Source: CADCWN01 sp046328475 (GTDB lineage: Bacteria > Chloroflexota > Chloroflexia > Thermomicrobiales > CADCWN01). Taken from it: a stretch of DNA of 64,000 nt. Made by a program: the position numbers and the translations under genes. Shown one piece after another: positions 18,569 to 28,408 of this stretch (position 1 is the first letter of the stretch; every line of letters begins with the position of its first letter). The notes under the pieces were generated by a model. That model worked only from the letters and a program-made list of their open reading frames with translations. It did no database searches and was not told where the DNA came from. The stretch covers positions 62,001 to 126,000 of the forward strand of contig JAXLWN010000010.1 in assembly GCA_046328475.1 (NCBI GenBank). The letters run 5' to 3'.

Positions 18569-19678
18569 GGGTGGCGCGTTGACGAGGCGGCGGTCGAGCG
18601 ATCGCGGTCGGGGCGGGGATTCTGGGGACGGGGGCGGGGGGAACCCACCGGGGAAGAGCAATTGCGGCGCTGCTGCGCGAGGGGCGGAGCCGCCGACGGT
18701 GGTTGCGCCGGAAGAGGTGCCCGACGACGCGCTGATCTGCACGGTCGGGGGATGGGCGCGCCGACGGTGGGGGTGGAGCGGCTGGCGCGCGGCGACGAGT
18801 GATCGTGGCGCTGCGGACGCTGGAAAGGCACCTGGGGCGCAAAATCGAGTATGTGGTGCCGGGGGAGATTGGCGGGGCGAATGCCACCCGCCCACTCGTC
18901 TGCGCGACGCAGACCGGGCTGCCGGTGATCGACGGCGACGGGATGGGGCGGGCTTTCCCCGAACTCCACAGATGAAGACCTTCTCGATCTACGGCGTGAA
19001 GGCGACCGCCGCGGATCTGCGACGTGCGCCACAACACGGCGATCTTCCCCGACCTGCCCGACACGCTGACGGAGCGCTACGCGCGGGCGGTGACGATCCA
19101 GATGGGCGGGCACGCGGGGTACGCCTTCGTGCCGATGACCGGGGCGCAGCTGAAGCGCACCGTCATCCCGCGCACGATGACGCTGGCGCGCGACCTGGGC
19201 GCGGCGATCGAGCTGGCGCGGGCCGAGCATCGCGACCCGATCGCGGCGGCGCTCGGGGTGACCGGGGGCGAAGTGCTGTTCGGTGGCAAGATCACCGACG
19301 TGGAACGGCGGATGGCGGCGGGGGCGCGCGGCGCGCTGACGATCCGGGCCTGGGCGTGGCGCGACGCGACGATGACGATCGCCTTCCAGAACGAGAACCT
19401 GATCGCCCGGCGCGTGGACGCTGGCGGCGCGGCGCGCACGGTCGCGATCGTGCCCGACCTGATCTGCATCGTGGATAGCGAGACCCGCGCCGGTGACGAC
19501 CGAGGTGCTGCGCTACGGCCTGCGCGTGACGGTGCTGGGCATTCCCGCGCCGCCGCTGCTGCGGACGCCCGAGGCGCTGGCGGTCGTCGGGCCGCGCGCC
19601 TTCGGGTATGACGACGAGTATGCGCCGCTGCCGGGTGCCTACGGCCAGGGGCGGGTGCGCGCGGGGCGGGGCGCGTGA
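18569..19678 (+). CDS. DUF917 family protein (frameshifted, start unclear)
   Basis: The translated pieces follow DUF917: WRVDEAAVERI, then AGILGTGGGGNP, VVAPEEVPDDALICTVGG, YVVPGEIGGANATRPL, GLPVIDGDGMGRAFPELH, QMGGHAGYAFVPMTGAQLKR, VTGGEVLFGGKITDVERRM and GRVRAGRGA at the C-terminus. DUF917 proteins are often encoded next to HyuA-type hydantoinases, and a metal-dependent role has been proposed. At least six shifts interrupt the N-terminal half; from about 19024 one frame is nearly continuous. No good start codon is seen, so 18569 is only approximate. The stop (TGA) overlaps the ATG of the following acyltransferase gene, suggesting coupling to that cluster. Confidence 0.7.
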
Positions 19679-20604
19679 TGCGTCGCCTGGCGGCCAGATT
19701 TCGCCATGGCCTGCTGCCCCGGTTGCTGCGGCGGGATCCCGTGGATCGCCTGGCGCTGGCCTGCGGCCGTGCTGGCGGACGGCGCGCTGGCTGATGCAGC
19801 GCGAAATGGGGCGAGCGGCGGGGTCGGCGCTGAGCGCGCTGGGGCAACCGGCGACGCGGCTGGCGCGCTGGCGGTTCGCCTGGCTGGTGGCCTATCACGA
19901 GGAAGCCCATTTCCTCCTCTCGCTGCAACAGGAACGGCTGACCGATGCCTGGGCCGCGCGGCACATCCGCCGCGACGGTGCGCCGCCGCCCGGTGGCGCG
20001 GTGCTGATTTCGCTGCACCACAACTACTCGCGCTACTGCTACTGGCGGCTTCGCCTCGATGGCTCGCCGCCCGGCCTGGTCGCGTCCGACGTGCGCGAGG
20101 GGTGGGACCCGGCCCACCCCGACTACGCGATGGAATACGCGGCGCGCGGCGACCGCAGCGACTACTTCGCGCGGCGGCGGCGGTTCCTGGCGTGGCTCTG
20201 CGGCGGGGGCATCTATCGCCCGCCGGACCAGATGCGGGCGGCGGCGCGCTTCGTGCAGGCGGGCGGCAATCTGGTGATCATGGCGGACGGCTTCACCTAC
20301 CCGGTGTGGGAGCGGGGCGACCTGCTGGGACGGGCGATCCCGATCGCGCCCGGCCCGGCGTGGGTGGCGCGGCGCACCGGGACCGATCGTCCCCTTCGTG
20401 GTCATCCCGGGGTGGCGGGGCTGGCGGGTCTGGTATGGCGAGCCGGTCGCGCCGACGCAGGAAGGGGTCGCGGCGGCGCTGACCGCCTGCCTGCGCCGCG
20501 CGCCGACCACCATGCATGGCATCCACTGGCAAATCTGGCATAATTCACCCCGCTGGCAGCCGCAAGACAGTGAGGCGGAGGGCGTGACCCCTTCGGCTCG
20601 GTGA
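19678..20604 (+). CDS. LpxL/HtrB-like lysophospholipid acyltransferase, first of two (frameshifted)
   Basis: An acyltransferase of about 305 residues of the LpxL/HtrB superfamily, the fold that includes lipid A late acyltransferases and mycobacterial PatA. Recognisable parts are RLARWRFAWLVAYHEEAHFL, PPGGAVLISLHHNYSRYCYW, GGNLVIMADGFTYPVWERGD and GRAIPIAPGPAWVARRTG; the C-terminal WRVWYGEPVAPTQEGVAAAL is in another frame. Shifts are needed near 19760-19800 and 20390. The HX4D/E catalytic pair is not visible after the His-His of this copy. The start overlaps the DUF917 stop. The last residues (DSEAEGVTPSAR) run into intergenic-type sequence. Lipid acylation is the likely chemistry; the acceptor is unknown. 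Confidence 0.72.
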
Positions 20605-20715
20605 CGCGAGCGATCCACGCAAACGTGGGCAGGGGGTAGGGGCGCGGAGCGTGGTGCTGTGTCGTGCAGCACGCCGGAAGCGGCGTGCGCGGTGCGTTGT
20701 GTCCGGAGCGGTCGC

Positions 20716-21677
20716 ATGAAGGGTCTGTTCCGTCGCGTCGCGACATTCGTGCTCTATTCCTGCTTGCCGCGCCTGCTGGATGCCTGGCCCGGGGTGACCT
20801 ATCGCCCGCCCGCGCTGGTGCTGGGGACGGTGCGCTGGCTCGCGCAGCCGGGGCCGCGCCGCGCGGCCGGTCCGGCGTTGCGCGCCCTGGGGCGACCGGC
20901 GACGCGGCTGGCGCGCTGGCGCTTCGCCTGGCAGGTGGCGTACCACGCCGAGGTCTCGCACATCCTCCACTTGCAGTCGGAAAAACTGTCCGACGATTGG
21001 GTCGCGCGGCATGTCCGGGGCGACACGCTGCCGCCGCCCGGTGGCGCGATCCTGCTCTCGCCGCACCAGGAATACGGCCGCCTCGGGAACCTCTATCTCC
21101 GAATGCACGGCTACCGGGTGGGCCTGGTCGCGGATGACAACCGGGTGACGTGGGATCGCGATCACCCGGACCATGCCGCGCGGGCGGCGGCGCACGGCAA
21201 TCGCGGCGAGTTCTATCTGCGCCGCTGGCGCTTCTGGGAGCGTGCGCTCGACGGCAACGTTTTCCGCCCGCCGGAGGATACGCGCGCGGCGTTGCGCTTC
21301 CTGCGCGAAGGGGGCTACCTGGTCATCAAGCCCGATGGCTATCGCCACGCCATGCGCGAGCGCTGGGAGCGGGGGGAGGTGCTGGGGAGGGCGATCCCGG
21401 TCGCGCCGGGGCCGGTCTGGCTGGCGCAACACTCCGGCAAGCCGATCCTGCCATATCTCACGGTTCAACCGGCCGTGGCTGGCGCATGGTGGTGGGCGAG
21501 CCGGTGGAGCCGACGCAGCGCGGGGTCGCGGCCGGTCTGACCGCGTGCCTGCGCGAATCGCCCGAGACGATGCACGGGCTCAGATGGCTGGCGTGGTCGC
21601 AGGCTCCGGTCTGGGGGGTGAGCACGGCGACGACCGAGCTGCCGGTGGAGCGGGAGGCGGTGGCCGATGCGCGTTGA
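20716..21677 (+). CDS. LpxL/HtrB-like acyltransferase, second of two (one frameshift)
   Basis: A tandem paralogue of the preceding gene. It starts MKGLFRRVATFVLYSCLPRL and shows AWQVAYHAEVSHILHLQSEK, PPGGAILLSPHQEYGRLGNL, GGYLVIKPDGYRHAMRERWE and GRAIPVAPGPVWLAQHSGKP. Near 21470 the frame shifts by one base, then RMVVGEPVEPTQRGVAAGL and ETMHGLRWLAWSQAP continue to a TGA at 21677. The N-terminal hydrophobic stretch could anchor it to the membrane. As in the first copy, the His is not followed by an acidic residue at position +5. The 3' end overlaps the start of the first ligase copy by 11 bases, so the acyltransferases and ligases form one operon. Confidence 0.75.
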
Positions 21678-22690
21678 GCAGGCGATCGATCGCGCGGCCC
21701 TGATCGTGCCCGATAAGGTCGCCCTGCGGACGGAGCGGGCCTGGACCTACGGCCGAGTTGCGCGCCGAGCGACCGCCGCGCCGGGGTGCTGGTCGAGGCG
21801 GGGTTGCGGGCGGGCGACCGGCTGGTGGTGGCCGAGCGAGTCACCGACGAGCAGGTGATCACCTACCTGGCGTGCGCGCGCTGGCGGGCGGTGTCTACGT
21901 CGGGCTGTCGCGCTGCTCACCGACACGGAACTCGCCGCGCCGACGGGGCGGCTCGCCCCGCGCCTCGCGCTGACCACAGATGGCCGCCGCACGCGGTTGC
22001 CCGCCCCGGCAACGCTGCCCCTGTCGCTGCCGGGGGGGCAATCCCCATCGTCGCTGGCCGAGGCGGCGCGGCGCTCGGCGGCGGGCGGGGAGGACGATCC
22101 CTGCGAGGTCCGCGCGACCTCCGGGACGACCGGTCAGCGGCCGGCGATCCTGAACGCCCACCGCACGAACGGCGGGCGTGACCGTGGCGCAGGAACGCGT
22201 CCACAGCGCGCTGACCGCCACCCCAGACGTGGGGACGGTCGGCATCTACCTGGACCGGCGTGGCCCAGGTCGTCACCACGGCAGGATGCGCCAGTCCGGC
22301 CTGCGCGCCTGAGACCAGCGGCGCGCGGAGCGACGGGCGACGATCGTCCAGCGGTATGGTGCGGCAGGAGGTGCAAGCCGGGCGGGGCATCGTCGATGGC
22401 GCGACAGTCGGTGCGGGTGCGGTGGGCGAATTGATCTCGCCGGGGCTGTCGGCACTTCGACGGACCGCCGCTGCGCGACGGCTGGCTCTAGACCTGCGCG
22501 CGCGGCGCTACATCGAGGGCGCGCGATCAACGTCGGGGCACAAGGTGTGGGGGCAACACGTGCGCGAGGCCGCTCGGTCGCGCGGCGAGGTGTCAGGGCG
22601 ATGAGGGCGACGGACGGCGTTGGCGCGCGTGGCCGGGTACAAGGTGATCGAGTTCCGCAGCGCGCTCGAGCGGGGAGGCAGATCGTGCCA
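21667..22690 (+). pseudogene. Degenerate acyl-CoA/acyl-AMP ligase, copy A of four
   Basis: It begins MRVEQAIDRAALIVPDKVAL, close to the N-terminus of the near-intact copy at 24699. Recognisable remnants follow in the expected order: RATSGTTGQR (the ATP-binding P-loop), RIVDGATVGAGAVGELI-like sequence in mixed frames near 22380-22440, and AGYKVIEFRSALE near 22640. The whole spans about 1.0 kb against 1.45 kb for copy D, so several internal segments are missing in addition to single-base shifts. It overlaps the upstream acyltransferase end by 11 bases. It is either a decayed duplicate or an assembly problem in tandem repeats. Boundaries are approximate. Confidence 0.6.
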
Positions 22691-23451
22691 GCCCGCGAGA
22701 GGCGCGTGCTTCCGCCGATCGCATTGGTCAACGGCGCGCGGCGCTGGGCTCGCGCCGCGCCGGGGTGCGGTCGAGGCGGGGTGCGGGTCGGCGACGGGGG
22801 ATGGCGAGCTGGTGGTCAACTGGGGCCGGTGGCCTTCGTCGGCTGTCGTGCTCAGGAGGCGGAACGCGCCGCGATCGCCGCGCGGCCCCGGCAATAACGG
22901 CGACGCGGCGGGCACGCCCGGCGCGGCGGCGTTGCACGAGGCGGCGACGCTCGGCGGGGCGGGCGGAGAGCGTCGGCACGACCAACGAGCGGACGGGTGG
23001 TCGGGGGGGCACCGACGCTGGGACAGAAGCGCGCGTCCAGGTCGACCAACGTCTTCTACGGGGGCTGACAGACGCGGGGTTGAGGAGGAAGCCGGGAGTC
23101 GGCCGCGAGCGGAGACTGAAAGGGCGCGGCGTGCCACAGATGCTATGGCGCGGCTGCACGGATGGGGACGCCGGGCCAGGCGTGGAGGGACGAGAACGAG
23201 GTCGATACCACCGCCGAGAGTGATGATCGATGCGGCCGCGGACTGGCGGCTTGCATCGCGACGCGGCGGGTTTTACATCGAGGCGCTCAACGCGGGGAGG
23301 TCGAGGCGCTCAACGCGCGGGCGGTGGTCGTGCGCGCTGCGCGGCGAGGTGGTGAAGGCGATCATCGTGCCGGAGGGATGTGGCGCGGCCAGCCGCGCCA
23401 CTTCGAGTTCGCAGCCCCTGTTCGCTCGGGAAGGTTGCGGCGCAACTTTGA
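22691..23451 (+). pseudogene. Degenerate acyl-CoA/acyl-AMP ligase, copy B of four
   Basis: DNA-level similarity to the other ligase copies is visible in order, but no frame is maintained. Examples are a GCCGGGGTGCGGTCGAGGCG stretch near 22765 matching the N-terminal region of copy A, a GGCGGGTTTTACATCGAGG stretch near 23265 matching the region before motif A8 of copy D, and an ending near 23425-23451 (CTCGGGAAGGTTGCGGCGCA) matching the LGKVLRQQL C-terminus and stop of copy C. Total length is about 0.76 kb, roughly half of a functional gene. Boundaries are approximate and the call rests on alignment by eye to copies C and D. Confidence 0.5.
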
Positions 23452-24681
23452 CCGCCTGATTGTCGGCGAGTCGAGGGTGCAGGCGTTGCACCGGCGACGG
23501 GCAACTGGGGTACACGGCAGCGTCGAGTTCGGCGCCTGCGTTCCATGGGAGGTGATCCCAGCAGGGGCGAAGTTGCAGGGGAGTCGCGGGCCGAGAGTTG
23601 AGGCAGGGGGATGGGGCGGTTTGCGCGCGGAGGTCGACGCAGTGGGGCGCATGAGCGGATCGCGCTGGTGCGCGGCGCTGACGGCGAGTGCCGAAGTAGA
23701 TCGCGTGGTCGCTGGCTGGTGACGGCCGAGCGGGTGTCGGGTCGCCTTGCTGGCGCGGGGGCCAGGTCGTCGCCGCTGACGGGGCGAGCAGGCACCGACC
23801 GCGCGAGTCAGGCCGCGCGTGGCGCTGACCGCCACGGGCGCGCCGCACCCCGCTCGGCAATCGTCCCGGCGGTCGGTCGAGGGGGGCGCCGGGACGGAAG
23901 CGGTGATGATGGGAGGCGCCCCACCGCCAGGTCGCGGCAACGAGCCGGAGAGCGTGCCTGGACGAGCGGGAGCCGGCGCTCGGGCGAGTGACCCGCAGAC
24001 CTCGGTCTCGGCATGGAAGCGGAACTGGCGGCGCAGGGGTGCTCGGCGCGCTGCAGTCGCCGCCGTGGAGGTGCGACCACCGCGGCCGTGTCGCCGGAGT
24101 TGCGCGGGTGGAGGCGCGCTACCACGCCGGTCTACGAGGAGTCCGCGCGCGCCGCCTCGGCGAGCGTCGGCAAGCCGGGCGGCTGGATCGAGGTCCGCAT
24201 CGTCGATGGCGCGGGACAGTCGGTGCCCGAGGGCGCGGTGGGCGAATTGATCGTGCGCTCGCCGGGGCTGATGCTCGGCTACCTGGACGACCCGGAGGCG
24301 AACGCGATCACCCTGCGCGACGGCTGGTACCATACCGGCGATAACGCGCGCCGCGACGCGCAGGGCTACTACTACCTCCTCGGGCGGCGCGGCATCCAGA
24401 TCAACGTCGGGGGGCAGAAAGTCGCCCCGGAGGAGGTCGAGGCGGTGCTGCTGCTGCACCCCGGCGTGCGCGAGGCCGTGGTCGTGCCGCAGCCCGATGT
24501 GCTGCGTGGCGAGGTGGTGCGCGCGATCGTCGTGCCGGAAGGGGCTGCGCCGGGGATGCAGGAATTGCGCCGCTTCTGCCGCGCCCAACTGGCCGGGTAC
24601 AAGGTGCCGCGCGCGATCGAGTTCCGCAGCGAGCCGTTGCCGCGCTCGGCGCTCGGCAAGGTGCTGCGGCAGCAACTGTGA
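23452..24681 (+). pseudogene. Acyl-CoA/acyl-AMP ligase, copy C of four: degenerate N-terminus, intact C-terminus
   Basis: The first 650 bases retain only scattered similarity to copy D, for example near 23740 and 23820. From about 24130 one frame is fully conserved for 180 residues: SVGKPGGWIEVRIVDGAGQS, GELIVRSPGLMLGYLDDPEA, GWYHTGDNARRD (motif A7), GRRGIQINVGGQKVAPEEVE (motif A8) and the C-terminal catalytic lysine in ALGKVLRQQL (motif A10). The ANL-superfamily C-terminal domain is therefore intact, while the adenylating core is broken. The stop at 24681 is followed at 24699 by copy D. Confidence 0.6.
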
Positions 24682-24698
24682 CGCCGGGGGAAACGGGC

Positions 24699-26145
24699 AT
24701 GGCCGGGTTTCTGCGCGTCGAGGGGGTCATCGATGCGATGGTCGAGGCGCGACCGGACAAGGTCGCGCTGATTTGCGGCGAGCGCCGGTGGACCTTCCGC
24801 CAGTTGCGCGACGACGTCGGCCGTCGCGCCGGGTTGCTGGTGGACGCCGGGTTGCGCGCGGGCGAGCACGCGGTCACGGCGGAGCGTTCGTCGGACGACT
24901 ACCTGCTCACCTTCATGGCCTGCTGCCAGGCTGGATTGGCGCTGGCGATACTCTCGCCGCTGCTGACGGCGTCCGAACTGGCCGGGCTGACCGCGCGGAT
25001 CGCGCCGGGCGTGGCCTTCACGGCGACGGGCGAGCCGCAGGCGGGGCTGAACGCGCGCCAGACCTTGCCGCTCGGTTTGCCCGGCACGCCCTCGGCGGCG
25101 GGGCTGGTCGAGGCGGCGCGACGCTCGGCGGCGGGCAGCGCCGAGGATCCGGCGATCCTGCGCACGACCTCGGGCACGTCGGGCAGCCTGCCGAAGCTGG
25201 CGCTGCACCCCCACCGCAGCGTCACCTGGCGATACGAGCTGGTCCACTGGTGGGATAGCCCCGAGGCCGTCTATTGCTACCCGAATGCGAATGCTCCGAT
25301 GCTGGGCGAGATGTGCCACGTCCTGGGGCTGGGAGCGCGGGTGGTCTGCCCGGTCGGCACGCCCCACGACCTCGAAGCGCAGCTAGCCGAGCACGGCGTC
25401 GCGGTGATCTGCACTTCCCCGGCGCTGATGGGCCTGCTGGCGCGGCAAACAGCGCCGCCCCCGCCGGGGCTGCGGCTGGAGGTGATCCGCACCACCGCCG
25501 CCGCGCTCGATCCCGAACTGAAGCGGGCGCTGGAGGCGCTACGGCGCGATCGTTTTCATCGAGCGCTACGGCACGTCGGAGTGCATCGCCATCATGGCCT
25601 CGCCCGTGACGGGCACGCCGCCGGGGAGCGTCGGCAAGCCAAACCCGGGCGTGGAGGTGCGACTGCTGGACGACGCCGGGAACGAGGTCGCGGAGGGTAC
25701 CACCGCCGAGATGGTGGTCCGGTCCCCCTCGATGATGCTGGGCTATCTGGATGATCCCGAGGCGACCGCCGCGATCCTGCGCGACGGCTGGCTCTACACC
25801 GGCGACCTCGCCCATCGTGACGCGGCGGGTTTTTACTACATCGAGGGGCGACGCGGGCTGCAAATCAACGTCGGGGGGAGCAAGGTGGCCCCCGAGGAGG
25901 TCGAGGCGGTGCTGCTGCAACACCCCGGCGTGCGCGAGGCGGTGGCCGTGCCGCAGCCCGACCGGTCGCGCGGCGAGGTGGTCAGGGCGATCGTCGTGCC
26001 GGAGGGCGACGCGCCCGACGCGCAGGCGTTGCGCCGCTTCTGCCGGGCGCGGTTGGCCGGGTACAAGGTGCCGCGCAGCATCGAGTTCCGGAGCGAGCCG
26101 CTGCCGCGCTCGGCGCTCGGCAAGGTGATTCGGCAGCGGTTGTAG
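24699..26145 (+). CDS. Acyl-CoA/acyl-AMP ligase (ANL superfamily), copy D, one frameshift
   Basis: A protein of about 480 residues with the ANL adenylating-enzyme motifs: the ATP-binding loop TTSGTSGSLPK near residue 150, YGTSE (motif A5), GYLDDPEA and WLYTGDLAHRD (A7), RRGLQINVGGSKVAPEEVE (A8) and ALGKVIRQRL with the C-terminal lysine (A10). Such enzymes activate a carboxylic acid as an acyl-adenylate for transfer to CoA or a carrier. One base shift near 25545 separates the two halves, just before ERYGTSE. The start at 24699 has a GGGGGA ribosome site; an alternative GTG at 24678 overlaps the previous stop. With the acyltransferases upstream, a lipid-acylation pathway is likely. It ends 5 bases from a convergent gene. 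Confidence 0.8.
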
Positions 26146-26150
26146 CGCGG

Positions 26151-27074
26151 TCAGCTGCCGTAGATTTCGCGCAGCGCCCCGTCGCTCGCCGGGAAGGCGA
26201 AGGTGTAGCCGAGTTCCTGCGCCTTCTTGGGGATGACGCGCTGGCCGGTGGTGAGGATTTCCGCCACCTCGCCCGCCACGATCCGCACGGCGAAGCCGGG
26301 GACTGGTGCCCACGAGGGGCGGTGCAGGGCGGCCCCGAGCGTCCGCGCGAAATCCTTCTGCCTCTGCGAACCGGGCGCGGCGGCGTTGATCGGCCCGCGC
26401 GCCCGCTCGTTCTCCAGCGCCAGCAGGATGATCCCGACCTCGTCGCGGTGGTGGATCCAGGAAACCCACTGCGTGCCCGGCAGGATCGGGCCACCGGCGA
26501 AGAACTTAAAGGGGAGGGCCATCTGCGGCAGCGCGCCCTCCTCTTTGGCGAGGACGACGCCGGTGCGGATCAGCGCGGTGCGGATGCCGAGCCCCTCGGC
26601 CTTCAGCGCCTCGGCTTCCCAGTCGCGCACCACCCCGGAGAGGAAATCGTTGCCGGAGGTGGCGCTTTCATCGAGTGGCGTGTCGTCGCGCGGGCCGTAG
26701 TAGCCGATCGCCGAGCCGCTGACGAAGACCTGCGGCTTCTCGCTCGCCGTCGCCATCGCGCCGACCAGCCCGCGCGTGCCGACGACGCGGCTCTCGCGGA
26801 TCTCCCGCTTGTACTCCGGGTTCCAGCGCTTCCCGGCGATGGTCGCCCCGGCGAGGCTGATCACGCCGTGCGCGCCGTCGATCGTCGCCGCCCAGGGGCC
26901 GGTCTCGGACGGTGTCCAGGCGACATACTCGGCGGCACCGGGCACTTTGGCGCGGGCGCTGTCGGGGTTGCGGCTGAAGACGACGACAGCATAGCCCTTG
27001 TCGATCAGCCCCCGGCAGACCTCCCGGCCGATCAGCCCGGTCGCGCCCGTGACCACCACCCGTTTGGCTGCCAT
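26151..27074 (-). CDS. TIGR01777-family NAD(P)-dependent epimerase/dehydratase-like protein
   Basis: An intact 307-residue atypical short-chain dehydrogenase of the TIGR01777 (YfcH/SULA-like) family. The Rossmann motif is VVVTGATGLIGREVCRGL at residues 6-23. Family hallmarks follow: VISLAGATIAGKRWN, ESRVVGTRGLV, FVSGSAIGYYGP, FLSGVVRDWEAEAL, RTGVVLAKEEGALPQM and WVSWIHHRDEVGIILLALEN. The active-site Tyr is within the AIGYYG segment. The reaction is not established for most members. The gene is convergent with ligase copy D and has its own upstream region to 27209. Confidence 0.9.
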   Translation of the reverse strand: MAAKRVVVTGATGLIGREVCRGLIDKGYAVVVFSRNPDSARAKVPGAAEYVAWTPSETGPWAATIDGAHGVISLAGATIAGKRWNPEYKREIRESRVVGTRGLVGAMATASEKPQVFVSGSAIGYYGPRDDTPLDESATSGNDFLSGVVRDWEAEALKAEGLGIRTALIRTGVVLAKEEGALPQMALPFKFFAGGPILPGTQWVSWIHHRDEVGIILLALENERARGPINAAAPGSQRQKDFARTLGAALHRPSWAPVPGFAVRIVAGEVAEILTTGQRVIPKKAQELGYTFAFPASDGALREIYGS

Positions 27075-27209
27075 CGCCCGCCTCCTTCCGGTCGTCGCGC
27101 CCGATTCCTGTGCTTACTGTAGCACGATGGCGGGTGATGCACAATGTTTGAACAGGAATGGACGGGGGCGAAGGAACCTGCCGGAATGGAGTTCCGTTGT
27201 CATAATCGT

Positions 27210-27443
27210 TCAGTAGGGCGGCCATACTTCCCGATCGCTCCCCATGCCTTCCTCGGCGAGGGCTTGCTCCTCCTGCCGGTTCAGCTTCGCCGATTCGGTG
27301 GCCAATCGCTGCTGTTTCGATGATCCCAAGGCGGTGGGGCACGACTCAATCTCCGCACATGCGGCGAGCGGCGGGCCAGTGACGGAGCCTTCGGCATCGG
27401 CGGATTCGACCGCGCCGAGATTGCGGCGGTGTTTGTGGAGCAT
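27210..27443 (-). CDS. Small hypothetical protein, possibly an antitoxin-like or DNA-associated peptide
   Basis: A 77-residue open frame starting MLHKHRRNLGAVESADAEGS and ending LNRQEEQALAEEGMGSDREV before WPPY. The acidic, Trp-Pro-Tyr-ending tail resembles small antitoxin-like proteins, but the N-terminal half is not convincing. It lies 11 bases downstream of the 27455 gene on the same strand, so cotranscription is likely. The ribosome site is weak (AGAAG). No family recognised. Confidence 0.35.
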   Translation of the reverse strand: MLHKHRRNLGAVESADAEGSVTGPPLAACAEIESCPTALGSSKQQRLATESAKLNRQEEQALAEEGMGSDREVWPPY

Positions 27444-27454
27444 TGTTCACACTT

Positions 27455-28111
27455 CTACAAAGCAAACGGGGCGAAGTCGTCGTCGGGGTATTCGCGGCGC
27501 CAGACGCCCACGGACCAGAGGCGTTCGTAGGTGCCGTCGTACTTGCTGGCGATCTCGCAGACGTGCAGCGTGCCGTCGGTGTGCTCGTAGAAGAAGATGC
27601 GGACGCTGTTGTGGCCGCGCGGGAAGACCGAGCAGTCCCCCTTGTCGCGATCCATCGTGTCCACCTGGCGGCGCTGGCCCTCGTGCGGGGCGATGCGGAG
27701 CTTCGCCAGTTGCTCGCGGTACTCGGCCTGGCGGCTGGGGGCGGCGGTATCGTAGGTGGCGCGGGCGCGGGCCGAGAAGCAGATCTCCTGGGCGACGCTA
27801 TGGGCGAGGCGGCGCTGCTCGCGGCGGCGGTTCTCCTCTTCTTGCGCCCGCTGCTTGCCCTGGCGGCGGGCCTCCTTCATCTTCTCGCGCTTCGCCGCCT
27901 CGCGATCCTCGCGGTCGCGGGCGCGCTGCCACTCGCGATTGGCGCGGTCGGCCTCTTCGCGGTCGCGCAGGACTGCCTCGGCCGCCTCGGCATCCCTGGG
28001 GCCGAGCGGCGTGCGGGAGCCGAGCGGATAGCGCCCTTCCTGGAGGATGCGGCGTAGCTCCCAGGCCGGCATGTCCTTGAATTTGGCGCTCCGATCCTCC
28101 CGATCGGCCAT
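27455..28111 (-). CDS. Hypothetical charged coiled-coil protein
   Basis: A 218-residue protein starting MADREDRSAKFKDMPAWELR. It has a long Arg/Glu-rich helix from about residue 40 to 115 (for example REEADRANREWQRARDREDR), very likely a coiled coil. A C-terminal globular part follows: DTMDRDKGDCSVFPRGHNSV, then IFFYEHTDGTLHVCEIASKY and GVWRREYPDDDFAPFAL. The start at 28111 is where the conserved-looking sequence begins; the frame continues upstream through low-complexity sequence. I do not recognise the family. It is followed closely by the small 27210 frame. Confidence 0.55.
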   Translation of the reverse strand: MADREDRSAKFKDMPAWELRRILQEGRYPLGSRTPLGPRDAEAAEAVLRDREEADRANREWQRARDREDREAAKREKMKEARRQGKQRAQEEENRRREQRRLAHSVAQEICFSARARATYDTAAPSRQAEYREQLAKLRIAPHEGQRRQVDTMDRDKGDCSVFPRGHNSVRIFFYEHTDGTLHVCEIASKYDGTYERLWSVGVWRREYPDDDFAPFAL

Positions 28112-28408
28112 CTCTGCCCCCGCGACGAACCCGATCCCCTTGCCTCTCTTTACTCTACACCGGCACGGAAAGTTACGAGCACGCTGCATTGTTGATCGCG
28201 CGTGGAACTTTTCGCCCCTTCGCGCATTGTTCGGGGCAGGACCGCGCGACAACGAAGACATCCGCTGGCACGGGAGATGGGGAGCCAGCGGCCGGGGGAG
28301 GCTGCGCCGATTTCGGGAGCGTTGGCGCAGCGCCCACCGGCGGCGGTCGCGAATGGTCCGCCGGGCGGGCACTGTTGGAAGAGCGGAGGCAGAAAGGAGC
28401 GGCGCACC

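Noticed and set aside
22620..23459. Open frames of 150-280 codons in the degenerate ligase region
   Set aside because: Translations are Arg/Gly/Ala-rich and cut across the fragments of ligase sequence visible in other frames, so they are by-products of high GC.
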